A DNA stretch of 64,000 nt from Mycobacterium sp. MBM (GTDB lineage Bacteria > Actinomycetota > Actinomycetes > Mycobacteriales > Mycobacteriaceae): NCBI GenBank assembly GCA_021648845.1, contig JAKJHY010000011.1:62001-126000 (forward strand), read 5' to 3'. The position numbers and the translations under genes are program-made. The notes beneath the pieces were generated by a model. It was not told the origin of the DNA and searched no databases. It worked only from the letters and a program-made list of their open reading frames with translations. Shown here in pieces: positions 1-7,093 of the stretch. The stretch's first letter is position 1, and every line of letters starts with the position of its first letter.

Positions 1-1
1 G

Positions 2-685
2 GCATCCATTTTCGTCAATGGCATCGATCCCGGCTTCGCCAATGATCTTCTCCCGCTTGCCCTCGCGGGGACCTGCCAGACCGTGGAACAGATCCGGTGT
101 ATGGAGATCGTCGACTACGCCACCTATGACAGCGCCACCGTGATGTTCGACGTGATGGGTTTCGGCAAGTCGCTCGACGAGCTGCCCATGCTGCTGCAAC
201 CCGGTGTGCTCAGCCTGGCGTGGGGTTCGGTGGTGCGCCAGCTGGCGGCCGGGCTGGGCATCGAGCTCGACGAGGTCACCGAGACCCACGTCCGGATCCC
301 GGCCCCGGAGGATTTCGAGATCGCGTCCGGGCCCATCGCCAAGGGCACGACCGCCGCGATGCGTTTCGAGGTGCGCGGCATGGTCGGCGGTCATCCCGCG
401 GTGGTGCTCGAGCACATCACCCGATTGCGCGACGACCTGTGCCCGGAGTGGCCGCAGCCCGCCCAGGAGGGCGGCTCGTACCGTGTCGAGGTGACCGGCG
501 AACCGTCCTATGCGTTGGACCTGTGCCTGAGCAGCCGCAAGGGCGACCACAACCATGCCGGCCTGGTCGCCACCGCCGCCCGCGTCGTCAACGCGATCCC
601 GGCCGTCGTGGCGGCGGCACCGGGAATCACCACGACGCTGGATCTGCCGCTGATCACCGGGAAGGGGCTCTACGCGACACCCTGA
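2..685 (+). CDS. Dihydrodipicolinate reductase-like NAD(P)-binding protein (5' end outside window)
   Basis: The reading frame is open from the first bases of the window and ends with TGA at 683-685, so only the last 227 residues are present. The opening residues (VNGIDPGFANDLLPLAL) and the CMEIVDYATYDSATVMFDVMG stretch resemble the C-terminal half of actinobacterial proteins annotated as dihydrodipicolinate reductase N-terminal domain proteins or NAD(P)H-dependent amine dehydrogenases, which usually run to about 350 residues. The GTG at 83 is internal and not the start, because the conserved reading continues upstream. The Rossmann nucleotide-binding part would lie before the window. The true substrate is unknown; a role in lysine synthesis is unlikely because dapB has a different C-terminal signature. 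The next gene, a metal transporter, begins 72 bp later and is probably separately transcribed. Confidence 0.7.
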   Translation, partial: ASIFVNGIDPGFANDLLPLALAGTCQTVEQIRCMEIVDYATYDSATVMFDVMGFGKSLDELPMLLQPGVLSLAWGSVVRQLAAGLGIELDEVTETHVRIPAPEDFEIASGPIAKGTTAAMRFEVRGMVGGHPAVVLEHITRLRDDLCPEWPQPAQEGGSYRVEVTGEPSYALDLCLSSRKGDHNHAGLVATAARVVNAIPAVVAAAPGITTTLDLPLITGKGLYATP

Positions 686-698
686 TCACCTCGAGGTA

Positions 699-721
699 AA
701 GGTTTCGGCTACCCTAACTTT
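699..721. promoter_or_regulatory. Candidate DtxR-family (MntR-like) operator upstream of mntH
   Basis: A 23-bp imperfect palindrome centred near 710 lies between the preceding stop and the metal transporter start. Seven of eleven positions pair (arms AAGGTTTCGG and CTACCCTAACTTT). Read on the minus strand it begins TTAGGGTAG, which resembles the TTAGGTTAG half of DtxR/IdeR/MntR boxes. Its position about 40 bp before an Nramp gene fits a metal-responsive repressor, but the match is partial. Confidence 0.35.
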
Positions 722-757
722 CCTATTCGATGGTCCGGATAGGTAAGAAGGGGAAGC

Positions 758-1987
758 GTGCTGCACGAGACCACGCCCATTCGGGCACGGCGGGGTTGGT
801 ATCTGCTGGGACCGGCGTTCGTCGCGGCCATCGCCTACGTCGACCCCGGCAACGTCGCGGCCAATGTCAGCGCCGGCGCGCAATACGGCTTCCTGCTGGT
901 CTGGGTCATCCTGGTCGCCAACGTGATGGCGGGCCTGGTGCAGTTCCTGTCGGCCAAGCTCGGCCTGGTGACCGGCCGATCGTTGCCCGAGGCCGTCGCC
1001 GATCACAGCCGCACCCGGACCCGCATCGCCTATTGGATCCAGGCCGAACTGGTCGCCATGGCCACCGACCTGGCCGAGATCGTCGGCGGCGCGATCGCGC
1101 TCTACCTGCTGTTCGATCTGCCGCTGCTGGTCGGCGGGATCATCACCGGTGCGGTATCACTGGGGCTGCTGGCGATCCAGAACCGCCGCGGACAGCGGGT
1201 GTTCGAGCGGGTGATCACCGGGCTGTTGTTGATCATCGCCATCGGCTTCCTCACCAGCCTGTTCGTCGCACCGCCGTCGGCCGCCGATGTCGCCGCCGGT
1301 CTGCTGCCCCGCTTCGATGGCGCCGAAAGCGTACTGCTGGCCACCGCCATGCTGGGTGCGACGGTGATGCCGCACGCGGTGTACCTGCATTCCGGGCTGG
1401 CCCGCGACCGGCACGGACAGCCCGACGCCGGCGCGGCCCGAAAGCGCTTGCTGCGCATCACCAAATACGATGTCGGCCTGGCCATGCTGGTCGCCGGCGC
1501 GGTGAACCTGGCCATGTTGCTGGTGGCCGCCACCAATCTGCAGGGCATGGCGAACACCGACTCCATCGAGGGCGCGCATGCCGCCGTCAGCAGTCAGCTC
1601 GGCCCGACGGTCGCCCTGTTCTTCGCAATCGGCCTGCTGGCCTCCGGACTGGCCTCCACCTCGGTCGGCGCATACGCGGGCGCCATGATCATGTCCGGAC
1701 TGCTCAAGCGCAGCTACCCGCTGCTGTTGCGCCGGCTGATCACGCTCGTCCCCGCACTGGTGATCCTGGCCATCGGGGTGGACCCCAGCCGCGCGCTGGT
1801 GCTCTCCCAGGTGGTGCTGTCCTTCGGCATCCCGTTCGCGCTGATCCCGCTGGTCCGACTGACTAGCAACCACACCCTGATGGGGGCCGATATCAATCAC
1901 CGGCTCACGACGGCGCTGGGCTGGCTGGTGGCCGGTGTCATCACCGCGCTGAACGTGGTGTTGATCTACCTGACGATCCGGGGCTAG
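758..1987 (+). CDS. mntH: Nramp-family divalent metal (Mn2+/Fe2+) transporter MntH
   Basis: A 409-residue integral membrane protein with about 11 hydrophobic helices, typical of bacterial Nramp proteins that import Mn2+ or Fe2+ with protons. The metal-binding motif of helix 1, DPGN, is at residues 29-32, and the helix-6 signature MPHAVYLHS is near residue 205; both are intact, so the protein should transport. The GTG at 758 is chosen because GGGGAAG lies just upstream and translation then gives a short N-terminus before the first helix. An imperfect metal-regulator-like palindrome at 699-721 suggests repression when manganese or iron is plentiful. The gene ends in a 4-nt overlap with the convergent TetR gene. 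Its isolation from other metal genes leaves the preferred ion open. Confidence 0.9.
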   Translation: MLHETTPIRARRGWYLLGPAFVAAIAYVDPGNVAANVSAGAQYGFLLVWVILVANVMAGLVQFLSAKLGLVTGRSLPEAVADHSRTRTRIAYWIQAELVAMATDLAEIVGGAIALYLLFDLPLLVGGIITGAVSLGLLAIQNRRGQRVFERVITGLLLIIAIGFLTSLFVAPPSAADVAAGLLPRFDGAESVLLATAMLGATVMPHAVYLHSGLARDRHGQPDAGAARKRLLRITKYDVGLAMLVAGAVNLAMLLVAATNLQGMANTDSIEGAHAAVSSQLGPTVALFFAIGLLASGLASTSVGAYAGAMIMSGLLKRSYPLLLRRLITLVPALVILAIGVDPSRALVLSQVVLSFGIPFALIPLVRLTSNHTLMGADINHRLTTALGWLVAGVITALNVVLIYLTIRG

Positions 1988-2589
1988 TCGGTGGAGTACC
2001 CGAATTTCGTGGCGAGCGGCAGGAATACGTCGTCGACGATTTCCAGGATGGTCTCCGGCGGGACCGACGTCATCGTCATGATCAGTTCATGGCGAATCAG
2101 GTCGGCAGGGAGGGCGACGATGCGGGCGGACGGCGTACGGTCCAACTCGCCCCTGGCCACCGCCCGCTCGACGACCGTGTCCATGCCACTGGGCCCATCG
2201 GGCACGAACCACGTGCGCAGCTGCCCCGGTGATCCGCCCGCTTCGGCGTAGTACACACCGAGTCGGGCGGCGATCAACCCGACGATCCGCGAACGCCGCT
2301 CGCTGAACTCCGTCAGCAAGGCGAGCACGTCACCACGCAGACTGCCCATGTCGGGAACCTCGATCGGGTCGATCTCGCCGCGGCGTCGAATCACCGCCTC
2401 GAGCAACTCGGTCCGCGAGGGCCAGCGCCGGTAGAGCACGGAGCGGGCCGACTCCGATCGCGCCGCCACCGCATCGATCGTGAAGCGTTCGTAGCCCCCT
2501 TCCAGCAGTTGCTCCCACCCTGCGTCGAGGATCGCAGCCTCCAACTCGACCCCGCGGCGGCGAGTGACGACCGGATCATTAGAGGACAC
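1984..2589 (-). CDS. TetR/AcrR-family transcriptional repressor
   Basis: A 201-residue protein with an N-terminal TetR helix-turn-helix: residues about 13-60 contain AAILDAGWEQLLEGGYERFT followed by the recognition helix region SARSVLYRRWPSRTELLEAV. The C-terminal ligand-binding domain is variable, as is normal for the family, so the inducer cannot be predicted. The GTG start is supported by a TAAGCT -10 box exactly 6 nt upstream (2596-2601 on the minus strand), which points to a leaderless transcript. That -10 sits in the centre of a TGCGT-N6-ACGCA palindrome, consistent with autorepression. It is divergent from the flavin monooxygenase gene at 2685, which it most likely controls. Its 3' end overlaps mntH by 4 nt. 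Confidence 0.9.
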   Translation of the reverse strand: MSSNDPVVTRRRGVELEAAILDAGWEQLLEGGYERFTIDAVAARSESARSVLYRRWPSRTELLEAVIRRRGEIDPIEVPDMGSLRGDVLALLTEFSERRSRIVGLIAARLGVYYAEAGGSPGQLRTWFVPDGPSGMDTVVERAVARGELDRTPSARIVALPADLIRHELIMTMTSVPPETILEIVDDVFLPLATKFGYSTD

Positions 2590-2590
2590 T

Positions 2591-2606
2591 TGCGTAGCTT
2601 AACGCA
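2591..2606. promoter_or_regulatory. TetR promoter with palindromic operator
   Basis: TGCGT-AGCTTA-ACGCA is a 16-bp inverted repeat with 5-bp arms. On the minus strand its centre reads TAAGCT, a TANNNT -10 element located 6 nt before the GTG start of the TetR gene. An operator over the regulator's own -10 is the classical arrangement for autoregulated TetR proteins. Confidence 0.5.
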
Positions 2607-2624
2607 TGCAGCTAGCGTCGCCAG

Positions 2625-2646
2625 TAAGCAACAATACTGTCGCTTA
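2625..2646. promoter_or_regulatory. Promoter of the flavin monooxygenase with palindromic operator
   Basis: TAAGC and GCTTA flank a 12-nt core that contains TACTGT (2635-2640), a TANNNT -10 box for the plus-strand gene. A start of transcription near 2647 would leave a leader of about 38 nt containing GTGGAGAC as ribosome-binding site for the GTG at 2685. The dyad is the expected kind of site for the divergent TetR repressor, though its arms share only GCTTA with the 2591-2606 palindrome. Confidence 0.45.
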
Positions 2647-2684
2647 TCCAGGCATCGCCGATCTCGACAGAGTGGAGACCCACC

Positions 2685-3914
2685 GTGAACGCACGCAGCG
2701 CCCTGATCTCGGGTGCGAGCATCGCCGGACCCGTACTGGCCTTCTGGTTGGCGGAGGCCGGCTGGGACGTCACCGTCGTCGAACGCGCGGATCAGCTGCG
2801 CACCAGCGGATACCCCGTCGACATCCGGGGTACGGCCACTGACGTCATCCACCGGATGGGGCTGCACGACGAGATCGCGGCCGCGCGATACCGGCACGTG
2901 CCGCTGGCCCTGCTCTCCCCCGGCGGACGCAAACTGAGCACCCTCGATTTCGGCAGCCTGCTGAACCACGAGGCCTGCGGCGATGTCGAGATCGCCAGAG
3001 GTGCGCTCAGCGAAATCCTCTACGCCGCAAGCCGAGACCGGGCTACCTACCGCTTCGGTGACTCGATCGCGTCGATGGCCCAGTCGGCCACCGGCGTGGA
3101 CGTCACCTTCGACCACGGCCGACCGGGCACCTTCGATATCGTGATCGGCGCCGACGGCATCCATTCCAATGTCCGCAGACTCAGCCTAGGGGCCGAAGAG
3201 CAGTACATCCGACACCTCGGACTGTATGCCGCAATATGGGATCTTCCCACCGACATGTTCGATCCCGGAACGGGATTCATGTACTCACATGCCGGCCGCA
3301 CCGCCATCGTCGAACGGCTCGCCAATGGCGGTCCAGCCCGGGCATTCCTCGCCTTCACCCACCCGAACCCCGGCACGGTGGATCGACACGACCTAGGCGA
3401 TATCCAGACCGCAGCGCGGCAAGCATTCGCCCAAGACCGTTGGCGCACCGCGGAGATCATCGACACCCTGCCGAACGCCGACGACCTCTACTTCGACACC
3501 GTCAGCCAAGTCCGGATGGACCGTTGGAGCGTCGGCCGGATCGCGCTGGTGGGTGACGCGGCCTACGCACCCGCCTTTCTGTCCGGTCAGGGCACGAGCA
3601 TCGCCATCGCCGGCGCCTACCTGCTGGCGAGCGAACTCGCCGGCACCGACGACCCGGTAACGGCCTTCGCCAGCTACGAACGTCGACTGCGCGGCTACGT
3701 CGCGACGAATCAGAACCTGGCTCTGCGCACCGACACCACCGTCATCTCGCGCACCCAAGGACAACTGCTGCGACGCAATATCATGCTCTGCGCGGTGCCG
3801 TGGATCCAACGATTCGGCCTCGGGCACCTGCTGCGAACCTCGTTGCGCGAGGCCGCGACCGGCCTGTCGCTGACGCCCCATGACCTGCAGCGATCAACAT
3901 CTTCGCGGACGTGA
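2685..3914 (+). CDS. FAD-dependent aromatic-ring-type monooxygenase
   Basis: A 409-residue protein of the PHBH/TetX-like class of flavoprotein monooxygenases, which use NAD(P)H and O2 to hydroxylate small, often aromatic or polycyclic, substrates. Residues 7-33 form the dinucleotide-binding fold (SGASIAGPVLAFWLAEAGW, then VVER). The second FAD signature, GDAAYAPAFLSGQGTS, is near residue 289. A GTG start with GGAGA upstream gives the motif close to the N-terminus as expected. The divergent TetR gene and paired operators indicate induction by the substrate or a related toxic compound; such pairs often act in xenobiotic or antibiotic detoxification. The final bases overlap the upstream region of the next gene, which has its own promoter. 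The substrate is not predictable. Confidence 0.88.
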   Translation: MNARSALISGASIAGPVLAFWLAEAGWDVTVVERADQLRTSGYPVDIRGTATDVIHRMGLHDEIAAARYRHVPLALLSPGGRKLSTLDFGSLLNHEACGDVEIARGALSEILYAASRDRATYRFGDSIASMAQSATGVDVTFDHGRPGTFDIVIGADGIHSNVRRLSLGAEEQYIRHLGLYAAIWDLPTDMFDPGTGFMYSHAGRTAIVERLANGGPARAFLAFTHPNPGTVDRHDLGDIQTAARQAFAQDRWRTAEIIDTLPNADDLYFDTVSQVRMDRWSVGRIALVGDAAYAPAFLSGQGTSIAIAGAYLLASELAGTDDPVTAFASYERRLRGYVATNQNLALRTDTTVISRTQGQLLRRNIMLCAVPWIQRFGLGHLLRTSLREAATGLSLTPHDLQRSTSSRT

Positions 3915-3927
3915 CCAAGGCGGGTCA

Positions 3928-3933
3928 TATCCT
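3928..3933 (+). promoter_or_regulatory. -10 element giving a leaderless start at 3941
   Basis: TATCCT (TANNNT) lies 7 nt before ATG 3941, the spacing expected when transcription begins at the first base of the start codon. It lies just after the monooxygenase stop. Confidence 0.45.
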
Positions 3934-3940
3934 GAAGCCG

Positions 3941-5002
3941 ATGCATCGCTACTTCGCCTACGGCTCGAATCTGTGCGTGCACCAGATGGCCCGGCGCTGT
4001 CCGGACGCCACCGACCCCCGCCCGGCCACCCTGCCCGACCATGACTGGCTGATCAACGAGCGCGGCGTGGCCACCGTCGAAGCGGCCCCCGGCGCCGTCG
4101 TGCACGGGGTGCTCTGGCGGATCACCGATCACGACCTGGCCGTGCTGGACAGCGCCGAGGGCGTCCCGGTCCGCTACCGGCGCGACCGACTCGTCGTGCA
4201 CACCGCCGACGGACCCGACCCGGCCTGGGTCTACATCGACCCGCGGGTCGAGCCCGGGCCGCCCCGACCCGGCTACCTGGAACGGATCATCGACGGCGCC
4301 CGCCACCACGGACTGCCACAGCGGTGGGTCGACTTCCTGCACCGCTGGGACCCGGCCGGCTGGCCCAGTAGAGATGCCGCCGATACCCCTGCACCGCAGT
4401 CGCTTTCGGAACTGCTCGCCGACCCGGACATCACCGAGACGAGCTCCCTGACCTCCCGGTTCGGCTTCCTGGCCATCCACGGCGGCGGACTGGAGCAGAT
4501 GACCGATGTCATCGCCGAACGTGCCGCGCTGGCATCCGGCGCCTCGCTCTACACGGTGCGCCACCCCGACCGCTACCCGCACCACCTGCCCTCCAGGCTG
4601 TACCGACCCGCGGAGTCCGAACGGCTCGCCGCCTTCCTCGACCATGTCGACACGGTGGTCTCGCTGCACGGATACGGTCGGGTCGGGCGCAGCACCGAGC
4701 TGCTGGCCGGCGGTGGCAACCGGGAGCTGGCCGCGCACCTGGCCCGGCACGTCCTGGTGCCCGGACACGAGGTGATCGTCGACCTCGACGATATGCCCCG
4801 CGAACTGCGTGGCCTGCACCCGGACAATCCGGTCAACCTGCCCCGCGGCGGTGGCGTTCAACTCGAGCTGCCCCCGCGGGTGCGCGGCACCAGCCCGCGC
4901 AGCGGGATGGCCGACGACGAGGGCATCACCCCGGCGACCGCGGCGCTGATCGACGGGCTCGCCGCAGCCGCGAGAGCGTGGTCACGCTCGCCGATGCGGT
5001 GA
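3941..5002 (+). CDS. Gamma-glutamylcyclotransferase / poly-gamma-glutamate hydrolase fusion protein
   Basis: A 353-residue protein that appears to join two gamma-glutamyl-processing domains. Residues 1-130 carry the cyclotransferase fold: YGSN at 7-10 and LDSAEG near 69-74, which in this family holds the catalytic glutamate. Residues about 170-330 resemble the zinc-dependent poly-gamma-glutamate hydrolase (PghP) family: HGGGLEQMT at about 180-188 matches the HGGxxExxT metal motif and VSLHGY follows near 240. The first domain would release 5-oxoproline from gamma-glutamyl compounds; the second would cleave gamma-linked polyglutamate or a related gamma-glutamyl chain. ATG 3941 is preferred over in-frame GTG 3911 because the conserved sequence begins MHRYFAYGSN and a TATCCT -10 sits 7 nt upstream. 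No signal peptide is visible, so it is probably cytoplasmic. Confidence 0.75.
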   Translation: MHRYFAYGSNLCVHQMARRCPDATDPRPATLPDHDWLINERGVATVEAAPGAVVHGVLWRITDHDLAVLDSAEGVPVRYRRDRLVVHTADGPDPAWVYIDPRVEPGPPRPGYLERIIDGARHHGLPQRWVDFLHRWDPAGWPSRDAADTPAPQSLSELLADPDITETSSLTSRFGFLAIHGGGLEQMTDVIAERAALASGASLYTVRHPDRYPHHLPSRLYRPAESERLAAFLDHVDTVVSLHGYGRVGRSTELLAGGGNRELAAHLARHVLVPGHEVIVDLDDMPRELRGLHPDNPVNLPRGGGVQLELPPRVRGTSPRSGMADDEGITPATAALIDGLAAAARAWSRSPMR

Positions 5003-5020
5003 GACCGGCGACGCACCGGC

Positions 5021-5047
5021 CCATCCGTTTTGCGCACCGCTCCGAAT
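5021..5047 (+). promoter_or_regulatory. SigK-type promoter of the sigK operon
   Basis: CCATCC at 5021-5026 and CCGAAT at 5042-5047 are separated by 15 nt and match the published M. tuberculosis SigK elements (CCATCC and CCGAAT). The spacer is slightly shorter than the 16-18 usually quoted. Transcription about 7 nt after the -10 would start at or next to the GTG at 5055, giving a leaderless operon mRNA and positive autoregulation by SigK. Confidence 0.8.
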
Positions 5048-5054
5048 ACCCTGC

Positions 5055-6353
5055 GTGGAACCAAACGACCTCGGCGGGCGCTGCATCGCCGTCATAGGAA
5101 GCGGTATCGCCGGGCTGACCGCCGCCTACGTGCTCTCGGCACGTAACCGGGTGACCCTGTTCGAAGCCGATACCCGACTCGGCGGCCACGCCCACACCCA
5201 CCTGGTCGACGACGGGCGGGGCAACCCGGTGGCCGTCGACACGGCGTTCCTGGTGCACAACGATCGCACCTATCCCACGCTGTGCCGGCTGTTCGACGAG
5301 CTCGGCGTGCACACCCACGACACCGATATGTCGATGTCGGTGCGCGATGACAGCATCGGTCTGCAGTACGCCGGAGCGCGCGGCCTGGGCGGGCTGTTCC
5401 CGTCGATCTCGAATCTGGCCCGCCCCCGGTACCTGCGCATGCTGGCCGAGGTCACCCGGTTTCACCGCGCCGCGACGGACCTTCTGGGCTTCGGCGACCT
5501 CGACGATGACCAGACGCTCGGGGCGTTCCTGGACCGCAACGGCTTCTCCGCCTACTTCGTCGAGCACTTCATGACGCCGCTGGTGGCGGCGGTGTGGTCG
5601 TGTGCCCCCGGTGAGGCGATGCGCTATCCCGCGCGCTACCTGTTCCTGTTCCTGCAGCACCACGGCATGCTGACGGTCTTCGGCTCCCCCACTTGGAAGA
5701 CCGTCGTCGGCGGCTCGGCCACCTATGTCGCAGCGATCGCCGAACGCGTGCACGAGGTGGTGCTCGGGTCACCGGCCGGATCGGTGTTGCGCAACGAGCA
5801 CGGCGTGCTGGTGACCGCCGGGCACGGCGGACCGCGGCAGTTCGACGCGGTCGTCATCGCCACCCACCCCGATCAGGCCCTGCTGGCACTGGCCGAACCC
5901 ACCCGAGCGGAACGTGACATCCTGGGCGCGATCCGCTACTCGGCCAACCACGCCCAGCTGCACACCGACACCTCGCTGCTACCCACCCGGCCCCGCGCCC
6001 GGGCGTCCTGGAACTACCTGGCGACATCCGGGCCGGTGCTGGTGACCTATGACATCAGCCGACTGATGGGGCTGACCGGTGAGCGCCGGTTCCTGGTCAC
6101 TCTCGGCGGGCGCGACCGGGTGGACCCGAGCACCGTGATCACCGAGATGATCTACGACCATCCGCTGTACACCCCGGAATCGGTTGCCGCCCAACGCTTG
6201 CTGCCGACACTGAATGACGACCGGGTGGTCTTCGCGGGCGCCTATCACGGCTGGGGCTTCCACGAGGACGGCGCGGCCGCCGGTCTGCGCGCCGCCGAAC
6301 GGCTCGGCGCGCGGTGGCCCACCGCGCCGGAGCAGGAGGCAGTGTCGTGCTGA
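5055..6353 (+). CDS. FAD-dependent amine-oxidase-like protein of the SigK operon (Rv0449c-like)
   Basis: A 432-residue flavoprotein. Residues 11-40 hold the FAD-binding fingerprint (VIGSGIAGLTAAYVLSA, then LFEADTRLGGHA), as in the amine oxidase/protoporphyrinogen oxidase superfamily. Proteins of this type are repeatedly linked to DUF1365 proteins and cyclopropane-fatty-acid-synthase-like enzymes in several phyla and are thought to act with them on membrane fatty acyl chains, perhaps as a desaturase or oxidase. It is the first gene of the SigK-controlled operon. The GTG start coincides with the predicted transcription start and there is no ribosome-binding site, so it is probably leaderless. 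It overlaps the DUF1365 gene by 7 nt. The exact reaction is not known to me. Confidence 0.88.
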   Translation: MEPNDLGGRCIAVIGSGIAGLTAAYVLSARNRVTLFEADTRLGGHAHTHLVDDGRGNPVAVDTAFLVHNDRTYPTLCRLFDELGVHTHDTDMSMSVRDDSIGLQYAGARGLGGLFPSISNLARPRYLRMLAEVTRFHRAATDLLGFGDLDDDQTLGAFLDRNGFSAYFVEHFMTPLVAAVWSCAPGEAMRYPARYLFLFLQHHGMLTVFGSPTWKTVVGGSATYVAAIAERVHEVVLGSPAGSVLRNEHGVLVTAGHGGPRQFDAVVIATHPDQALLALAEPTRAERDILGAIRYSANHAQLHTDTSLLPTRPRARASWNYLATSGPVLVTYDISRLMGLTGERRFLVTLGGRDRVDPSTVITEMIYDHPLYTPESVAAQRLLPTLNDDRVVFAGAYHGWGFHEDGAAAGLRAAERLGARWPTAPEQEAVSC

Positions 6354-7093
6354 CTCCGGCGTTGTACCGCACCACCATCAGCCACACCCGCCACGCCCCG
6401 CTGCGCACCGATTTCGAGCATCGCAGCTACACCTGGTACGTCGACGTCGACGATCTGCCCATGCTGCCGTTGTGGTTGCGGCCAGTCGCCGGTTTCCGTG
6501 CACAGGACCACTTTTCGGCCCCGCACGGGCAGCAGCCGACGCTGCGCGAACGGGTCGACGGCTTTCTCACCGCACAGGGTGTCGACCCCGTCGACGGCCG
6601 GGTCACCGCACTGTTGCACGCCCGGGTGCTCGGCTTCGTGTTCAACCCGATCAGCGTGTTCTGGTGTCACGACGCCGACGGCGAGCTGGCCCACGTCATC
6701 GTCGAGGTGCACAACACCTACGGTGGGCGCCACGCATATCTCCTGCCGCCCAGCGAAACCGGCCCGACCGCGGTGCCCAAGGCCTTCGACGTGTCCCCCT
6801 TCAACGAGGTCGACGGCTACTACCTGGTGGACGTTCCGAAGCCGGGTGCCCGCGCGCAGCTGGCCATCTCCTGGCACCGCAACAACAAGATGGTGTTCGC
6901 CGCGGCGTTGCGCGGGCAGCGCCGCCCGGCGTCGGCACGGGAGATCCTGCGGATGCAGTTGGTGGCGCCGGTGGCGCCGCTGATGGGCGCACTGCAGATC
7001 CGTTGGCACGGGATCGCGCTCTGGCTGCGCGGGCTGCCCGTCATACCTCGCACCGTCAACTCCGCACACACCAGGAAGGCCGCCCCGAGATGA
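6347..7093 (+). CDS. DUF1365 family protein (Rv0448c-like)
   Basis: A 248-residue protein whose N-terminus (ALYRTTISHTRHAPLR, then YTWYVDVDDLP) and central segment (LGFVFNPISVFWCHDADG) are hallmarks of the DUF1365 family. Its biochemical role is unknown to me; the invariant partners are the FAD enzyme before it and the fatty-acyl methyltransferase after it, so a shared job in lipid modification is inferred. Start GTG 6347 is preferred over a longer frame from 6314 because AGGAGG (6334-6339) lies 7 nt ahead and the conserved sequence begins right after it. It overlaps the previous gene by 7 nt and the next by 4 nt (ATGA), implying translational coupling within the SigK operon. Confidence 0.88.
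   Translation: MLTPALYRTTISHTRHAPLRTDFEHRSYTWYVDVDDLPMLPLWLRPVAGFRAQDHFSAPHGQQPTLRERVDGFLTAQGVDPVDGRVTALLHARVLGFVFNPISVFWCHDADGELAHVIVEVHNTYGGRHAYLLPPSETGPTAVPKAFDVSPFNEVDGYYLVDVPKPGARAQLAISWHRNNKMVFAAALRGQRRPASAREILRMQLVAPVAPLMGALQIRWHGIALWLRGLPVIPRTVNSAHTRKAAPR

Noticed and set aside
3911..3940. GTG 3911 as the start of the cyclotransferase fusion gene
   Set aside because: It overlaps the monooxygenase stop but adds ten residues without conserved character; ATG 3941 has a -10 box at leaderless spacing and begins exactly at the family's N-terminus.
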